NCBI RefSeq assembly: GCF_949987535.1
Contig: NC_080075.1
Location: 56,475,636 to 56,539,635, forward strand
Direction: 5' to 3'
Origin: Balaenoptera acutorostrata
Taxonomy: Eukaryota; Chordata; Mammalia; Artiodactyla; Balaenopteridae
DNA: 64,000 nt
Positions 1-11,628 of this stretch are shown here, piece by piece. A model generated the notes under the pieces. That model was not told the DNA's origin and did no database searches. It saw only the letters and a list, made by a program, of their open reading frames with translations. Positions within the stretch are counted from its first letter, which is position 1. The number at the start of each line of letters is the position of its first letter. The position numbers and the translations under genes are program-made.

Positions 1-1119
1 GAGTGGATATTAACATCTGTTCAGAAGTTTTGTTAAGGTGAGACAAGAAGTCTGTGGCTGAACATCACAGAATCTTGAGTTTTACTGGCTATCCAGTTCA
101 AACTCAGCTAGAGCAAGGGGACACGTGTATAAAGTTGTCAAGTATAGAAAATCTATGAGTTCATACATTGCTTTAGGTAATCAGTCAGAGGGGAAGGCAT
201 CATTTAAGAAAAGAATTATAACAATTCATGTTATTTTTAATACTGGAAATCTAATGTGAAGAACATATGGTAACTATCGAGTGCATTAATGTCGCTAATA
301 GAATTTAAATTAGGTTAACATGGAAAAGAGCTGTTTCCCACCACCGGAGAGTAGATATTTTTCACTAGTTCAGTCTCTTGCTTACATCTGTCAAAGTTGG
401 CAGTCACCAAAAGATAAATCCTGATGGTTCAAGGTATGGTTACCATATTTTTACCTTGATTCCACAAGTCACATCTCAAGATCTTCATTGTACTGTATTC
501 ATGTCTTATATGTTCTTTTTTTTCCCCCTGTGGCTATAGAAGAATTGCTTTTTTGTTCCTAGTCTTGCATTTATTATACAACTCTGCTGATGCAGCATGA
601 AATTCTGGACCTCTGGAAAAAATCTGGATCTTTCTGCTTTGAAATTGGAATAGCAGAAAATATCCCTTGCATTGTAAGGTGTTGCTTTTCTACCACAGCG
701 ACAAACATTCCATAATGCCATGTATGGAATTCTGTAATAAAATTAAGATTCTCTAATTAACACCAAGCCGACTACGTAATGATAGAGTTTTTATATCATG
801 AATAAGTATCTTTCTGTAGTTCAAGGCTTTACTAATGAGAACAGGCTGATCAAAAAAATAGAATAGTACAATGCAGCTGTAGCTATTGTAACTTCTACTG
901 CTAACTCACTTTGTAAGCTAACCAGGAATAGGCAGAATTATTACTTGATTCAGAAACACAAGGAATGTGAATAGTGTAGAGACATATGACAAGATGTAAT
1001 TGCAGTTGCTTTTATGATGCAAATGTTTTATATCATTGTCTTTTCAGATGAGATCTTTTCTTTCAGTACTCTTAGAACAATTACATTGGCCACATTACTC
1101 ATTTTGTTTATTTTTTTAG
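1..1119 (+). other. SRBD1 intron, 3' end; no repeat recognised
   Basis: This is intron sequence ahead of the first visible exon. It ends in a T-rich tract followed by AG at 1118-1119. I recognise no transposon in it. A 71-codon minus-strand reading frame at 506-721 matches no family I know and has no supporting context, so it is not called as a gene. Confidence 0.6.
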
Positions 1120-1296
1120 GCATATTGCTGGACTCAATGCCAACCGAGCCAAAAATATTATTGAATGGCGCGAGAAAAATGGGCCATTCATCAACCGAGA
1201 ACAGCTGAAGAAAGTGAAAGGGCTAGGTCCAAAATCTTTCCAACAGTGTGCTGGTTTCATCAGAGTCAACCAGGAGTATATTCGAACATTTTGCAG
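1120..1296 (+). CDS. SRBD1: SRBD1 coding exon: helix-hairpin-helix segment
   Basis: This 177-nt exon starts after a T-rich acceptor (tttttttag) and ends at ttgcag before GT. It begins in phase 2 (one base finishes the previous codon), runs 58 codons and leaves two bases (AG) for the next exon. The translation begins [20 protein letters not shown] and continues with [18 protein letters not shown]. The GLN-A-AK-II and [10 protein letters not shown] stretches are the paired helix-hairpin-helix motifs typical of Tex and SRBD1, which contact the nucleic-acid backbone without sequence specificity. The donor gtcatt is weak against the consensus gtaagt, since positions +3 to +5 deviate. The apparent ATG-initiated frames overlapping here read other frames and are not starts. 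The main uncertainty is only whether the donor is exactly at 1297. Confidence 0.93.
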
Positions 1297-1379
1297 GTCA
1301 TTATTGAAGTGTACACTGTCTGTTCTATTATCAACCTCCTCTCTTTCTGTTACCCATCCTTCTCACTGGCATAAATCCT

Positions 1380-1870
1380 AGCTGTCTATTTGTTCATTCC
1401 TTCATTCAATATGTGTCAACTGTCTAATCTTTGCTAGGTACTGGGAATACAGCAGTGAGCAAATCAACAAATTCCCTGGCCTCATGGAGTTAAATTTTAA
1501 TGTATGAGACAGACAATAAATAAACTAGTAAAAATAAATAGTTTCAGATGTAATAAGTGTTATAAAAATTAAAACAAAGCAATATGACACTGCCTTTGGG
1601 GAGCAATAAACTGCTTTATATGAGTTATTCATTGAAAAGATATTTGAGCCGAGTTTTGAATGAAATGAAAGAGCCAGTCACACAGGGATCAGAAGAAGGG
1701 CATTCCAGGCAGAGCAAACAGTACATGTGCAACATCCTAAGGCAGGACCAACTTTGGTGTATTCAGGAAATGAAACTAAGGCCAGTGTGATTGGAGCACC
1801 ACAAGTAGGAAGGACTGGTATAAGATGAGGTAACAAAGAGGACTTCGCAAAGACCACTTCATACCGACAG
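1380..1870 (-). mobile_element. L2 LINE fragment (3' end and part of ORF), antisense
   Basis: The stretch opens with the antisense L2 3' end (attcaatatgtg, then 'aggtactgggaatacagcag' and 'ctggcctcatggagtt'). It continues with the antisense L2 ORF region (aagggcattccaggcagagc, ctaaggcaggacc, ggccagtgtgattggagc). It is old and diverged and carries no open frame. Confidence 0.75.
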
Positions 1871-2139
1871 CTTTTACCCTAAGCATAGTTGGGTTTCCCT
1901 GCTCCTTCCTCACTGAAAACTGGCCAAAGCATTAATTATCAGATGTGTCGATTAAGAGCTAAATCCTTGCTTTCTAATCCTGTAGCACAAATGCAAAGAA
2001 ATTTGGTAAGCTTCTTAGCATTTTGTAATCATGAAAGAATGGCTTTTATGTATTTGCTTCTTTGGGACTACCTGATTCATTCATGTGTATTTTTTTCTTT
2101 TGACAAAGTTATAATAATTTTTTTTTTTCCTGGAAAAGA

Positions 2140-2560
2140 CTTAAGGAAAAACCAGTCCCACTGGATAGTAGAATTTATTATAAAGCCATAGTAATTAAGC
2201 AGTTTGGTTTTGATGTAGAAACAGGTAGAACAGAATAGAGTCTGAAATACATCAAACCCAGAGGGAATTTAGTTTATGATAAAGATGATATTTCAAATAG
2301 TTGGAAAAATTGATTAATTATCCAGTAAGTAGCATTATGACAACTGGAATTTTGTATGTGTAGGAGAAGCTACAGTCCTAACCCATACCTTATACCCAAA
2401 TAAATTCCAGATGGATCATACACTTAAATGGAAAAAGTAAAACTGTAAAAGTACCAGAAAAAAACATGGGTAAATTTTGCAGACCACTGGAGTGGTAGAA
2501 GTTCTTTCTAAGTAGACCACCAAACCCAGAAGCAAAAAAAATTGGATTTCTTACTTTTTG
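2140..2560 (+). mobile_element. Old L1 fragment (C-terminal ORF2), sense
   Basis: The sequence matches the C-terminal part of an L1 ORF2 read on the + strand, including the degenerate equivalents of 'attataaagccatagtaatt' (KATVIK), 'aaattccagatggatcatac' and 'tggaaaaagtaaaac'. Many stops mark it as an ancient copy. Confidence 0.75.
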
Positions 2561-2579
2561 TTTTTTTCTAACACTTGGT

Positions 2580-2960
2580 TAGAAAATTCAAACAGTATAA
2601 AAAAGAATAAAATGAGAAGGGCACCTCAACTTGTCACTTCAAAATAATTTCTTATATATTGCTTCCCGAAAATAAATTTATGTAAATTAATAATGTATTT
2701 GTTATTTTTAAATGCATACAGAAGGAGTCATGCTATACAACTATTTGAAACTTGTTTTATTAGTTTCAGTAATATATCTTGGATCTCTTTCCAAATATTA
2801 CATATTGATTTATATATTTATATCATTATATATAAATTATCATTTATATATAATGCCTGCACAGTAATTTATAGATGGACTATAATTTAATCTAATCAGT
2901 GCCCTGTTGATGAACATTTGGGTTGTTTTAAAGCCTTAAATTTTTTCAACTGGTAATGAA
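2580..2960 (-). mobile_element. L1ME-type 3' UTR fragment, antisense
   Basis: Landmarks of the antisense 3' end of ancient L1M elements appear in order: the 'caaacagtataaaaaagaat' start, 'ggagtcatgctatacaacta', 'atatatcttggatctctttcc' and 'agtgccctgttgatgaacat'. Subfamily is not resolvable by eye. Confidence 0.65.
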
Positions 2961-2989
2961 GGACTTGAAGATTCATGACTATTATATCT

Positions 2990-4130
2990 AGTTGATAGGT
3001 CATACTGTTATTCAGAATGACTCTTGCTATCTCATTGAATGTTTTTTACTTTGAAATCTGTTTTGTTTGCTGGCATTGTTGCTATATCTGCCTTTTCAGA
3101 ATATGCTTGGTATTTTTTATTTTCAAACTTTCTATGACATTCAATTTTTTATGACTCTTATAAACAAATAGATTTTCTAGGTTTGCTCAGTCTTATTAAT
3201 ACATTCACATTTATTATATTTATTGATGTGTTTGGACTTGATCTTCCCTCTTATTTTATATTTTCTCTTCATGCCTTCTGATTCTTTTCCTTTCATGCTG
3301 TTTGTTGGATTTATCAGTTAACACATTTTCTCCCTGTTTCTCTTCTTGTCTTCCTTACTCATCTTTATCTCCTCTTAGTGATTTCAGCTTGTATATCTTG
3401 CTTTTATTCTTCTGGTGATTATCTTTAAATTTGATTTGGATTGGTCTCTGGAGTTAATAGGTTTCTCTGTCCTCCTCCTGGAGAAGACTAGAACCTTAGG
3501 TCTCTTTACCGATCTTCCTCCCTTCAACACTATGTGCTATGGTGAGATGATCTGGGATTTTAGTTTCAGACTGTGTCCTTTTAATATATTTTCTACATTA
3601 TTCATGAGCAGTTATTTAACCTAATAATTTTTTAATGGTTTCTGTGCTCATCACTGTTTCTTGTAGCCCACATTATTATTTTTCGTGAATTCATTGTTTT
3701 TGCTGGAGTATACTTAAGCTCTTTTCAGAGAGGGTATATTATATGGGTTGTACTTCAGTCCTTACATGTCTGAAAATGATTTTAATTTGAATGCAACTTT
3801 GGCTAGGTATATGATTCTAGATTCAAAATCATTTTGTCTCAGACTTTTAAAATATTATTCCACTGTGTTCTGGCATCTGATGTTTGTCAGTGAGAAAACT
3901 GATGCCAGTTTGATTCTAGTTCCTTTCAATAATCTGTTTTATTTTTCTCTCTTAATTTTAAAAATTATATTCTAAAGTTTCCCCATGATATGTCAAAATG
4001 TCTTTTTCATTCTTTTCCCATTCATTCTAATTTATACTCAGTAGATTCCTTTGGGGAGCTTTTTCTTCACCTCTGAGAAATCACCTTCTCCTCCTTATTT
4101 AATTAATTTTCCTCCATTTCTCTCTGTTCT
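2990..4130 (-). mobile_element. Old L1M/HAL1 fragment (ORF1 and 5' ORF2 region), antisense
   Basis: The T-rich strand contains the antisense ORF1/ORF2 junction landmarks of L1, for example 'ctttgaaatctgttttgttt' and the pyrimidine-rich 'cactgtgttctggcatctga' block seen at the L1M 5' end. No intact frame remains. The open stretches at 3415-3624 and 3748-3975 are frames of this repeat and not genes. Confidence 0.65.
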
Positions 4131-4375
4131 CTCCTAGAATGCCAGTTATACAGACAGAATCACTTAAGAATGTTTTTGGCTTTAAGTAACAGAAAACCCT
4201 ATTAACAGTGTTTAAACTAAGTGGTAATTTCTGTGAAGTGAATGGTCAGAATCTGGTTGCTGTTTGTGTATATTTGTATGGCAGAGAAATAAGCACATTT
4301 TTAATTAAAGACTCTTTTCTGCCCACCCCCTAACCCTCCCCCGCCCGCCCCATATGTTGTTTTGAATGGTTACAG

Positions 4376-4558
4376 TCGTCAGCAAACTGAATCTGCAGGC
4401 AAAATGCAGGGAGTTGCTGTGGCATCTTCAGCAGGTGTTGAAGTCACAAATGAGAAGCAAGGCAAGAAGAAGAGCAAAACTGCAGTGAATGCTGTACTAA
4501 AGCCAAATCCTTTGGACCAAACTTGTATTCACCCAGAATCATATGACATAGCGATGAG
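4376..4558 (+). CDS. SRBD1: SRBD1 coding exon: Lys-rich linker
   Basis: This 183-nt exon follows ttacag at 4370-4375 and ends at gatgag before the strong donor gtaagt. It enters in phase 2 (AG plus T gives Ser) and leaves in phase 2. The 60 full codons include [13 protein letters not shown], a basic run [13 protein letters not shown] and [20 protein letters not shown]. The second half, [11 protein letters not shown], matches the region of Tex-like proteins where 'PLD-T-IHPESY' precedes the next conserved helical block. The basic run looks like a flexible linker and might add nucleic-acid affinity; that is inference. The acceptor has a poor local pyrimidine tract, with a C-rich stretch (4321-4350) about 25 bases upstream. 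An alternative AG seven bases inside the exon would break the frame and was not used. Confidence 0.95.
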
Positions 4559-5385
4559 GTAAGTCTGAGGCCCATGTAAGAGTTTTCTGTGCCCAGAGTG
4601 AGTTCTCTACAGCAAATGGCCTTTGTTTTGGCATAATGGAGACTTTAAAAATATGACCATGTTTAACATGACAACGTTTTTCAGAAGTTCCACATTGCTG
4701 AGTTATGTGGCACATTATCTTATTTCAGTGAGGAATGAAACCATTATTCCTGGAACAATGTCAAGCTCATAAACCCTGGTCCTAATGGTGAAGTGTGTGT
4801 AATGGAAATAGCATGGCACTCTCCTCTGTTTGTTTTGGAAATTAACAAGACACAAATGACTAGCACCTGGCTTAAAGCTTGTGCTTATCTAAAGATAAAG
4901 CCCTTTAGTAAACAGCCTACTCTCAGATTTCTTAAGAAATGTTGCCCTGCTTAGTTATTATAGAGTTTAAGAAATGATGTACTTTTAATGAGCATGCATT
5001 AATTAACACAGGGGGAGGTTTGAGTACAAGGGAAAGTTTAATATTAGACATTAAAAGAGAAAACTTTGATACCACATTTGATTAGTTCAAAATTAATTAG
5101 TTCAAAAACCGTGACTTCCTACATAACTAAATATTTTAAGGCTTTTAGTGAATTAAATGACAGTGAGTTTAAAAATAGTGGATATTTTAATTTTCATTGA
5201 ATCTAAGATTTTTAACTTGTTTTAAAAATAATTTATATTTGATTATTTTAAGAAATATAATTGTAATTTCTTTTAAAAATGTTTAAGATCGTAAAGACTA
5301 TTGCACATTATAGAAAACTTAGAAAATAAAAAAGGAAGTAAAAAATAATATTCTGTCAACATCAAAAGCAGTCGTATCTGTTTTT
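4559..5385 (+). other. SRBD1 intron, start; no repeat recognised
   Basis: This is the first part of the 26-kb intron, beginning with the consensus donor gtaagt. It is AT-rich and I identify no transposon or conserved motif here. Confidence 0.6.
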
Positions 5386-5389
5386 CTCC

Positions 5390-5650
5390 CAACATTTTAT
5401 TATGAAAAAATTTAACATAGGGAAAAGTTGAAAAAAAATTTTGCAGTGAATTCCTGTATACCCACATCCAGATTTTATCATTTACATTTTACTATGCCTG
5501 TTTTTCCACTTATCTACCCATCTATTTGTCCATGAGTCCATCTCTTTTTTTATATATATTTTAAAGAAAATTGCAGACATCAACACACTGTCAGCTAATA
5601 CTTCGGCATGTATATCATTAACTAGAACTCAATAATTCCTAATTTTTTTT
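5390..5650 (-). mobile_element. L1MC/L1MD-type 3' UTR fragment, antisense
   Basis: The sequence carries antisense 3' UTR landmarks of an old L1 ('tgcagtgaattcctgtatac', 'ccagattttatcatttac', 'cttcggcatgtatatcatta'). A second, different L1 3' end starts directly after it. Confidence 0.65.
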
Positions 5651-5654
5651 CTTT

Positions 5655-6509
5655 TGAAGTAAAATTCATATACATTTTAATTATAAGTGTTCAAGAGCTG
5701 AATTTTGGCAAATAAATACCTACATCTGTGTAACCCAAACCTCTATCAAGATAAAAAACATTGCCATCATCCTAGAGCATTCCCTTGTACCTCTTCCTAG
5801 AAAATCCCTGCCTAGCCTCTCAACACTAACCATATGTTCTCATTTCTTCAGCCAAAGATTAGTTTGCCTCTTCTTGAACTTCATGTAAATGATATCACAC
5901 AGTGTACTCTTTTGTATAAAGCTTCTTTCAACATGTTTATTTTTAATTCATGTTGTAACATGGATAAATATTTTTATTGCTGAATAATATGCCGTTGTAT
6001 AACTATACCATAGTTTATTCTCCTTATTGAAGGAAGCTTGCCTATTTCCAGTTTTTTGGTTATTCCAGTTTTAGGTTATTATGAGTAAAGCTGCTATGAA
6101 CAGTCTTGTATAATTTTTTGTTGTTGTTGACATTTTTTTTCATTTATCTTGGAAAATTACTTAGGAGAGGATTTGCTGGGTCATAAATCAGGTGAGTGTT
6201 TAGTTTTCTTAGAAACTTCTAGACTACAATCCAGTGTAGTTGTACCATTTTACACTTCACCAACAATGCTAAGAGTTTGCTTTGCCATCATTTGATGTTA
6301 GTCTTTTTAATTTTAGCCATTCTAGTATATGTGTGTATGTGGTAGTATCTCTTTGTGGTTTTAATTTGCATTTCCCTGGTGACAGTGAGCACTTTTTCAT
6401 GTGCTTATTAGCCATTTGTGTAGCTTCTTTTGTGAACTATCTGTTCATATCATTTAGCCATTTTCTAATTGAGTTGTTTACCTTTTTTATTATTGAGTTG
6501 TGGGAATGT
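5655..6509 (-). mobile_element. Older L1M, antisense, left part (host of the L1-A insertion)
   Basis: It starts at an antisense 3' UTR end ('gaagtaaaattcatatacat') and runs through 'gtataacccaaacctctatc'-like and 'gccattctagtatatgtgtg' landmarks into the ORF2 C-terminal region. It is interrupted at 6510 by L1-A and resumes at 12953. The two halves read through when L1-A and one TSD copy are removed. Confidence 0.75.
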
Positions 6510-6523
6510 TAAAAACATATTCT
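6510..6523. repeat. Target-site duplication, left copy, of L1-A
   Basis: The 14 bases taaaaacatattct occur here and again at 12939-12952 with no mismatch. They bracket the poly(T) and the 5' end of L1-A exactly, as expected from target-primed reverse transcription. Confidence 0.92.
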
Positions 6524-6883
6524 TTTTCTTTTTTAATAGATCTTTATTGGAGTATAATTGCTTCACAATACTGTGTTAGTTTCTGTTGTACACCAAAGTG
6601 AATCAGCCATATGCATACATGTGTCCCCATATTCCCTCCCTCTTGAGCCTCCCTCCCATCCTCCCTTTCCCACCCCTGTAGGTCATTGCAAAGCACCGAG
6701 CTGATCTCCCTGTGCTATGCTGCTGCTTCCTGCTAGCTATTTTACATTTGGTAGTGTATGTCGATGCTACTCACACTTCACCCCAGCTTCCCCCTCCCAC
6801 CCTGTGTCCTCAAGTCCATTCTGTATGTCTACATCTTTATTCCTGCCCTGCAACTAGGTTCATCAGTACCATTTTTTTTTTTT

Positions 6884-9800
6884 TTAGATTCCATATATAT
6901 GCGTTAGAATACGGTATTTGTTTTTCTCTTTCTGACTTAGTTCACTCTGTATGACAGACTCTAGGTCCATCCACCTCACTAAAAATAACTCAATTTCGTT
7001 CCTTTTTATGGCTGAGTAATATTCCATTGTATATATGTGCCACATCTTCTTTATCCATTCATCTGTCGATGGACATTTAGCTTGGTTCCGTGTCCTGGCT
7101 ATTGTAAATAGTGCTGCAATGAATATTGTGGTACATGTCTCTTTTTGATTTATGGTTTTCTCAGGGTATATGCCCAGTAATGGGATTGCTGGATCATATG
7201 GTAATTCTATTTTTCGTTTTTTAAGGAACCTCTGTACTGTTTTCCATAGTGGTTGTATCAATTTACATTCCCACTAACAGTGCAGGAGGGTTTCCTTTTC
7301 ACCACACCCTTTCCAGCATTTATTGTTTCTAGATTTCTTGATAATAGCCATTCTGACTGGCATGAGGTGATACCTCATTGTAGTTTTGATTTGCATTTCT
7401 CTAATAATTAGGGATGTTGACCCATCTTTTCATGTGCCTCTTGGCCATCTGTATGTCTTCCTTGGTGAAATGTCTATTTAGGTCTTCTGCCCATTTTTAA
7501 TTGGACTGTTTGTTTTTTTTGATATCGAGCTTCATGAGCTGTTTATATATTTTGGAGATTAATCCTTTGTCTGTTGTTTCATTTGCAAATATTTTCTCCC
7601 ATTCTGAGGGTTGTCTTTTCGTCTTGTTTATGGTTTCCTTTGCTGTGCAAAAGCTTTTAAGTTTAATTAAGTCCCATTTGTTTATTTTTGTTTTTATTTC
7701 TGTAACTCTAGGAGGTGGGTCAAAAAAGATCTTGCTGTGGTTTATGTCAAAGAGTGTATTTCCTATTTTTCCTCTAAGAGTTTTACAGTGTCTGGTCTTA
7801 CATTTAGGTCTTTAATCCATTTGGAGTTTATTTTTGTGTATGGTGTTAAGAAGTGTTCTAATTTCATTCTTTACATGTAGCTGTCCAGTTTTCCCAGCAC
7901 CACGTATTGAAGAAGATATCTTTTCTCCATTGTATGTTCTTGCCTCCTTTGTCATAAATTAGGTAACCATATGTGCATGGGTTTATCTCTGGGCTTTCTA
8001 TCCTGTTCCATTGATCTATATTTCTGTTTTTCTGCCAGTACCATACTGTCTTGATTACTGTAGCTTTGTGGTATATTTTGAAGTTGGGGAGCCTGATTCT
8101 TCCAACTCCGTTTTTCTTTCTCAAGATTGCTTTGGTTATTCGAGGTTTTATGTTTCCATATGAATTGCAAAATTTTTTGATCCAATTCTGTGAAGAATGC
8201 CATTGGTAGTTTGATAGGGATTGCATTGAATCTGTAGATTGCTTTGGGTAGTATAATCATTTTCACAATATTGATTCTTCCAATCCAGAACATAGTATAT
8301 TTCTCCATCTGTTTATGTCATCTTTGATTTCATTCATCAGTGTTTTATAGTTTTCTGAGTACAAGCCTTTCGCCTCCACAGGCAAGTTTTTTCCTAGATA
8401 CTTTATTCTTTTTGTTGCAATGGTAAATGGGATTGTTTCCTTAATTTCTCTTTCTGATTTTTCATTGTTGGTGTATAGGAAAGCCAGAGATTTCTGTGCA
8501 TTAATTTTGTGTCCTACAACCTTACCAAATTCATTGTTTAGTTCTAGTAGTTTTCTGGTGGCATCTTTAGGATTTTCTATGTATAGTATCATGTCATCCA
8601 CAAATGGTGACACTTTTACTTCTTTTCCAATTTGTATTTCTTTTTCTTCTCTGATTGCCATGGCTAGGACTTCCAAAACTATGTTGAATAAGAGTGGCAA
8701 GAGTGGTCATCCTTGTCTTGTTCCTGATCTTAGTGGAAATGCTTTCAGTTTTTCACCATTGAGTATGATGCTTGCTGTGGGTTTCTCATATATGGCCTTT
8801 ATTATGTTGAGGTAGTTTCCCTCTATGCCCATTTTCTGGAGAGTTTTTATCGTAAATGAGTGTTGAATTTTTTCAAAAGCTTTTTCTGCATCTGTTGAGA
8901 TGATCATATGGTTTTTATTCCTTAATTTGTTAATGTAGTGTATCACATTGTTTGATTTGCATATATTGAAGAATCCTTGCATACCTGGGATAAATCCCAC
9001 TTGATCATGGTGTATGATTCTTTTAATGTGTTGTTGGATTCTGTTTGTTAGTATTTTGTTGAGGATTTTTGCATCTATGTTCATCAGTGATATTGGTCTA
9101 TAATTTTCTTTTTTTGTAATATCTTTTTCTGGTTTTGGTATCAGGGTGATGGTGGCTTCATAGAATGAATTTGGGAGAGTTTCTCCCTCTGCAATTTTTT
9201 GGAAGAGCTTGAGAAGGATGGGTGTTAGCTCTTCTCTAAATGTTTGGTAGAATTCACCTGTGAAGCCATCTGGTCCTGGACTTCTGTTTGTTGGAAGATT
9301 TTTAATTATGGTTTCAATTTCATTACTTGTGATGGGTCTGTTTATATTTTCTAATGCTTCCTGGTTCAGTCTTGGAAAATTGTACCTTTCCAAGAATTTG
9401 TCCATTTCTTCTTGGTTGTCCATTTTATTGGTATATAGTTTTTTGTAGTAGTCTCTTATAATCCTTTGTATTTCTGCAGTGTCAGTTGTGGTCTCTCCTT
9501 TTTCATTTCTAATTTTATTGATTTGCATCCTCTCCCTTTTTTTCTTGATGGGTCTGGCTAAGGGTTTATCAATTTTCTTTATCTTCTCAAAGAACCAGCT
9601 TGTAGTTTTATTGTTCTTTGCTATTGTTTTCTTAGTTTCTATTTCATTTATTTCTGCTCTGATTTTTATGATTTCTTTCCTTCTACTTACTTTGGGTTTT
9701 CTTTGTTCTTCTTTCTCTAGTTGTTTTCAGTGTTGGCTTAGATTGTTTATTTGCGATTTTTCTTGTTTCTTGAGGTGAGATTGAATTGCCATAAACTTCC

Positions 9801-10687
9801 CTGTTAGAACTGCTTTTGCTGCATCCCATAGGTTTTGGGTCATCATGTTTTTGTTGTCATTTGTCTCTAGGTATTTTTTTATTTCTTCTTTGATTTCTTC
9901 AGGGATCTCTTGGTTATTTAGTAGCACATGTTTAGCCTCCATGTATTTGTGTTTTATACAAATCTTCTTCCTGTAATTGATTTCCAGTCTCATAGTGTTG
10001 TGGTCAGAAAAGATGCTTGATAAGAATTCAATTTTCTTAAATTTTCCAAGGCTTGATTTGTGACCCAAGATGTGATCTATCCTGGAGAATGTTCCATGTG
10101 CACTTCAGAAGAAAGGGTATTCTGCCACTTTTCGGTGGAATGTTTTATAAGTATCAATTAAATCTACCTGGTCTATTGTGTCATTTAAAGCTTGTGTTTC
10201 CTTATTTATTTTTTGTTTGGATGATCTGTCCATTGGTGTAAGTGGCGTGTTAAAAGTCCCCTACTATTACTGTGTTACTGTCAATTTCTCCTTTCATGGT
10301 TGTTAACATTTGCCTTATGTATTGAGGTGCTCCTATGTTGGGTGCATAAACATTTTTAATTGTTATATCTTCTTCTTGGATTGATCCTTTGATCATTATG
10401 TAGTGTCCCTCCTTATCTCTTGTAATAGTCTTTATTTTTAAGTTTATTTTGTCTGATATGAATATTGCTACTCCAGCTTTCTTTTGATTTCCATTTGCAT
10501 GGAATATCATTTTCCATCCTTTCACTTTCAGTCTGTATGTGTCCCTAGGTCTGAAGTGGGTCTTTTGTAGACAACATATATATGGGTCTTGTTTTTGTAT
10601 CCATTCAGCCAGTCTGTGTCTTTTGGTTGGGGCATTTAATCCATTTACATTCAAGGTTATTATTGATATGTATGTTCCTATTACCAT
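6884..10687 (-). pseudogene. L1-A ORF2 (endonuclease-reverse transcriptase), inactivated
   Basis: The 3,804-bp span matches the usual length of L1 ORF2 (about 1,270 codons). The start at 10687 gives MVIGTYISIITLNVNGLNAP, the standard endonuclease N-terminus. The endonuclease motif read as LQETH in L1-B is LQKTH here (codon at 10562-10564), which replaces the residue equivalent to catalytic Glu43 of human L1. The RT contains [11 protein letters not shown] and [18 protein letters not shown]. The catalytic FADD is FVDD (about 8590-8606). Open pieces at 10250-10687, 9727-10068, 8707-9528, 8263-8700, 7864-8308 and 6884-7261 lie in different frames, so several frameshifts and stops separate them. 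The product would have nicked DNA and copied L1 RNA; this copy cannot. Confidence 0.93.
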
Positions 10688-10745
10688 TTTCTTAATTGTT
10701 TCGGGTTTGTTTTTGTGGGTCTTTTTCTTCTCTTGCGTTTCCCGC

Positions 10746-11628
10746 CTAGAGAAGTTGCTTTAGCATTTGTTGTAAGGCTGGTTTGGTGGTGCTGAATTCT
10801 CTTAGCTTTTCCTTGTTTGAAAAGCTTTTGATTTCTCCCTTGCATCTGAATGAGATCCTTGCTGGATAGAGTAATCTTGGTTGTATGTTTTTCTCTTTCA
10901 TCACTTTAAGTATGTCCTGCAACTCCCTTCTGGCCTGCAGAGTTTCTGCTGAAATATCGGCTGATAACCTTGTGGGGACTCCTTTGTATGTTTTTTTTTT
11001 GTTTTTCCCTTGAATTTAATTTTTGTTAGTTTGATTAATATGTGTCTTGGTTTTGTTTTTCCTAGAGTTTATCCTGTATGGGACTCTCTGTGCTTCCTGG
11101 ACTTGAGTGACTATTTCCTTTCCCATGTTAGGGAAGTTTTTGACTGTAATCTCTTCAAATATTTTCTCAGACCCTTTCTTTTTCTCTTCTTCTTCTGGGA
11201 CCCCTGTAATTCAAATGTGGTGCATTTAGCGTTGTCCCAGAGGTCTCTGAGATTGTCTTCAATTCTTTTCATCTTTTTTCTTTATTCTGCTCCTCGGCAG
11301 TTATTTCCACCATTTTGTCTTCCAGCTCACTTATTCATTCTTCTGCCTCAGTTATTCTGTTATTGATTCCTTCTAGTGTATTTTTCATTTCAGTTATTGT
11401 GTTGTTCATCTCTGTTTGTTTGTTCTTTAGTTCTTTAGATCTTTGTTAAACATTTTTTGTATTTTCTCAATCCATGCTTCCATTCTGTTTCCAAGATTCT
11501 GGATCATCTTTACTCTCATTTCTCTGAATTCTTTTTCAGGTAGATTGCCTATTTCCTCTTCATTTATTTGGTCTTGTAGGTTTTTACCTTGCTCCTTCAT
11601 CTGTGACATATTTTTTTTGCTGTCTCAT
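10746..11628 (-). pseudogene. L1-A ORF1 (RNA-binding chaperone), degraded
   Basis: The position and 883-bp span equal those of ORF1 in L1-B. The start codon complement is at 11626-11628 and the stop complement at 10746-10748, after a LKQLL ending. The best open piece (11427-11609) contains NEEEIGNLPEKEFREM, the conserved N-terminal segment ahead of the coiled coil. The rest is broken by stops and indels. A functional ORF1 protein would form trimers on L1 RNA. Confidence 0.85.

Noticed and set aside
506..721. 71-codon minus-strand frame near the window start
   Set aside because: It has no recognisable family, no splice context and no poly(A)-like feature; it may be a chance frame or decayed retrocopy.
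4376..4383. Alternative acceptor AG seven bases into the second SRBD1 exon
   Set aside because: Its use would shift the frame; the upstream AG keeps the phase with both neighbours.
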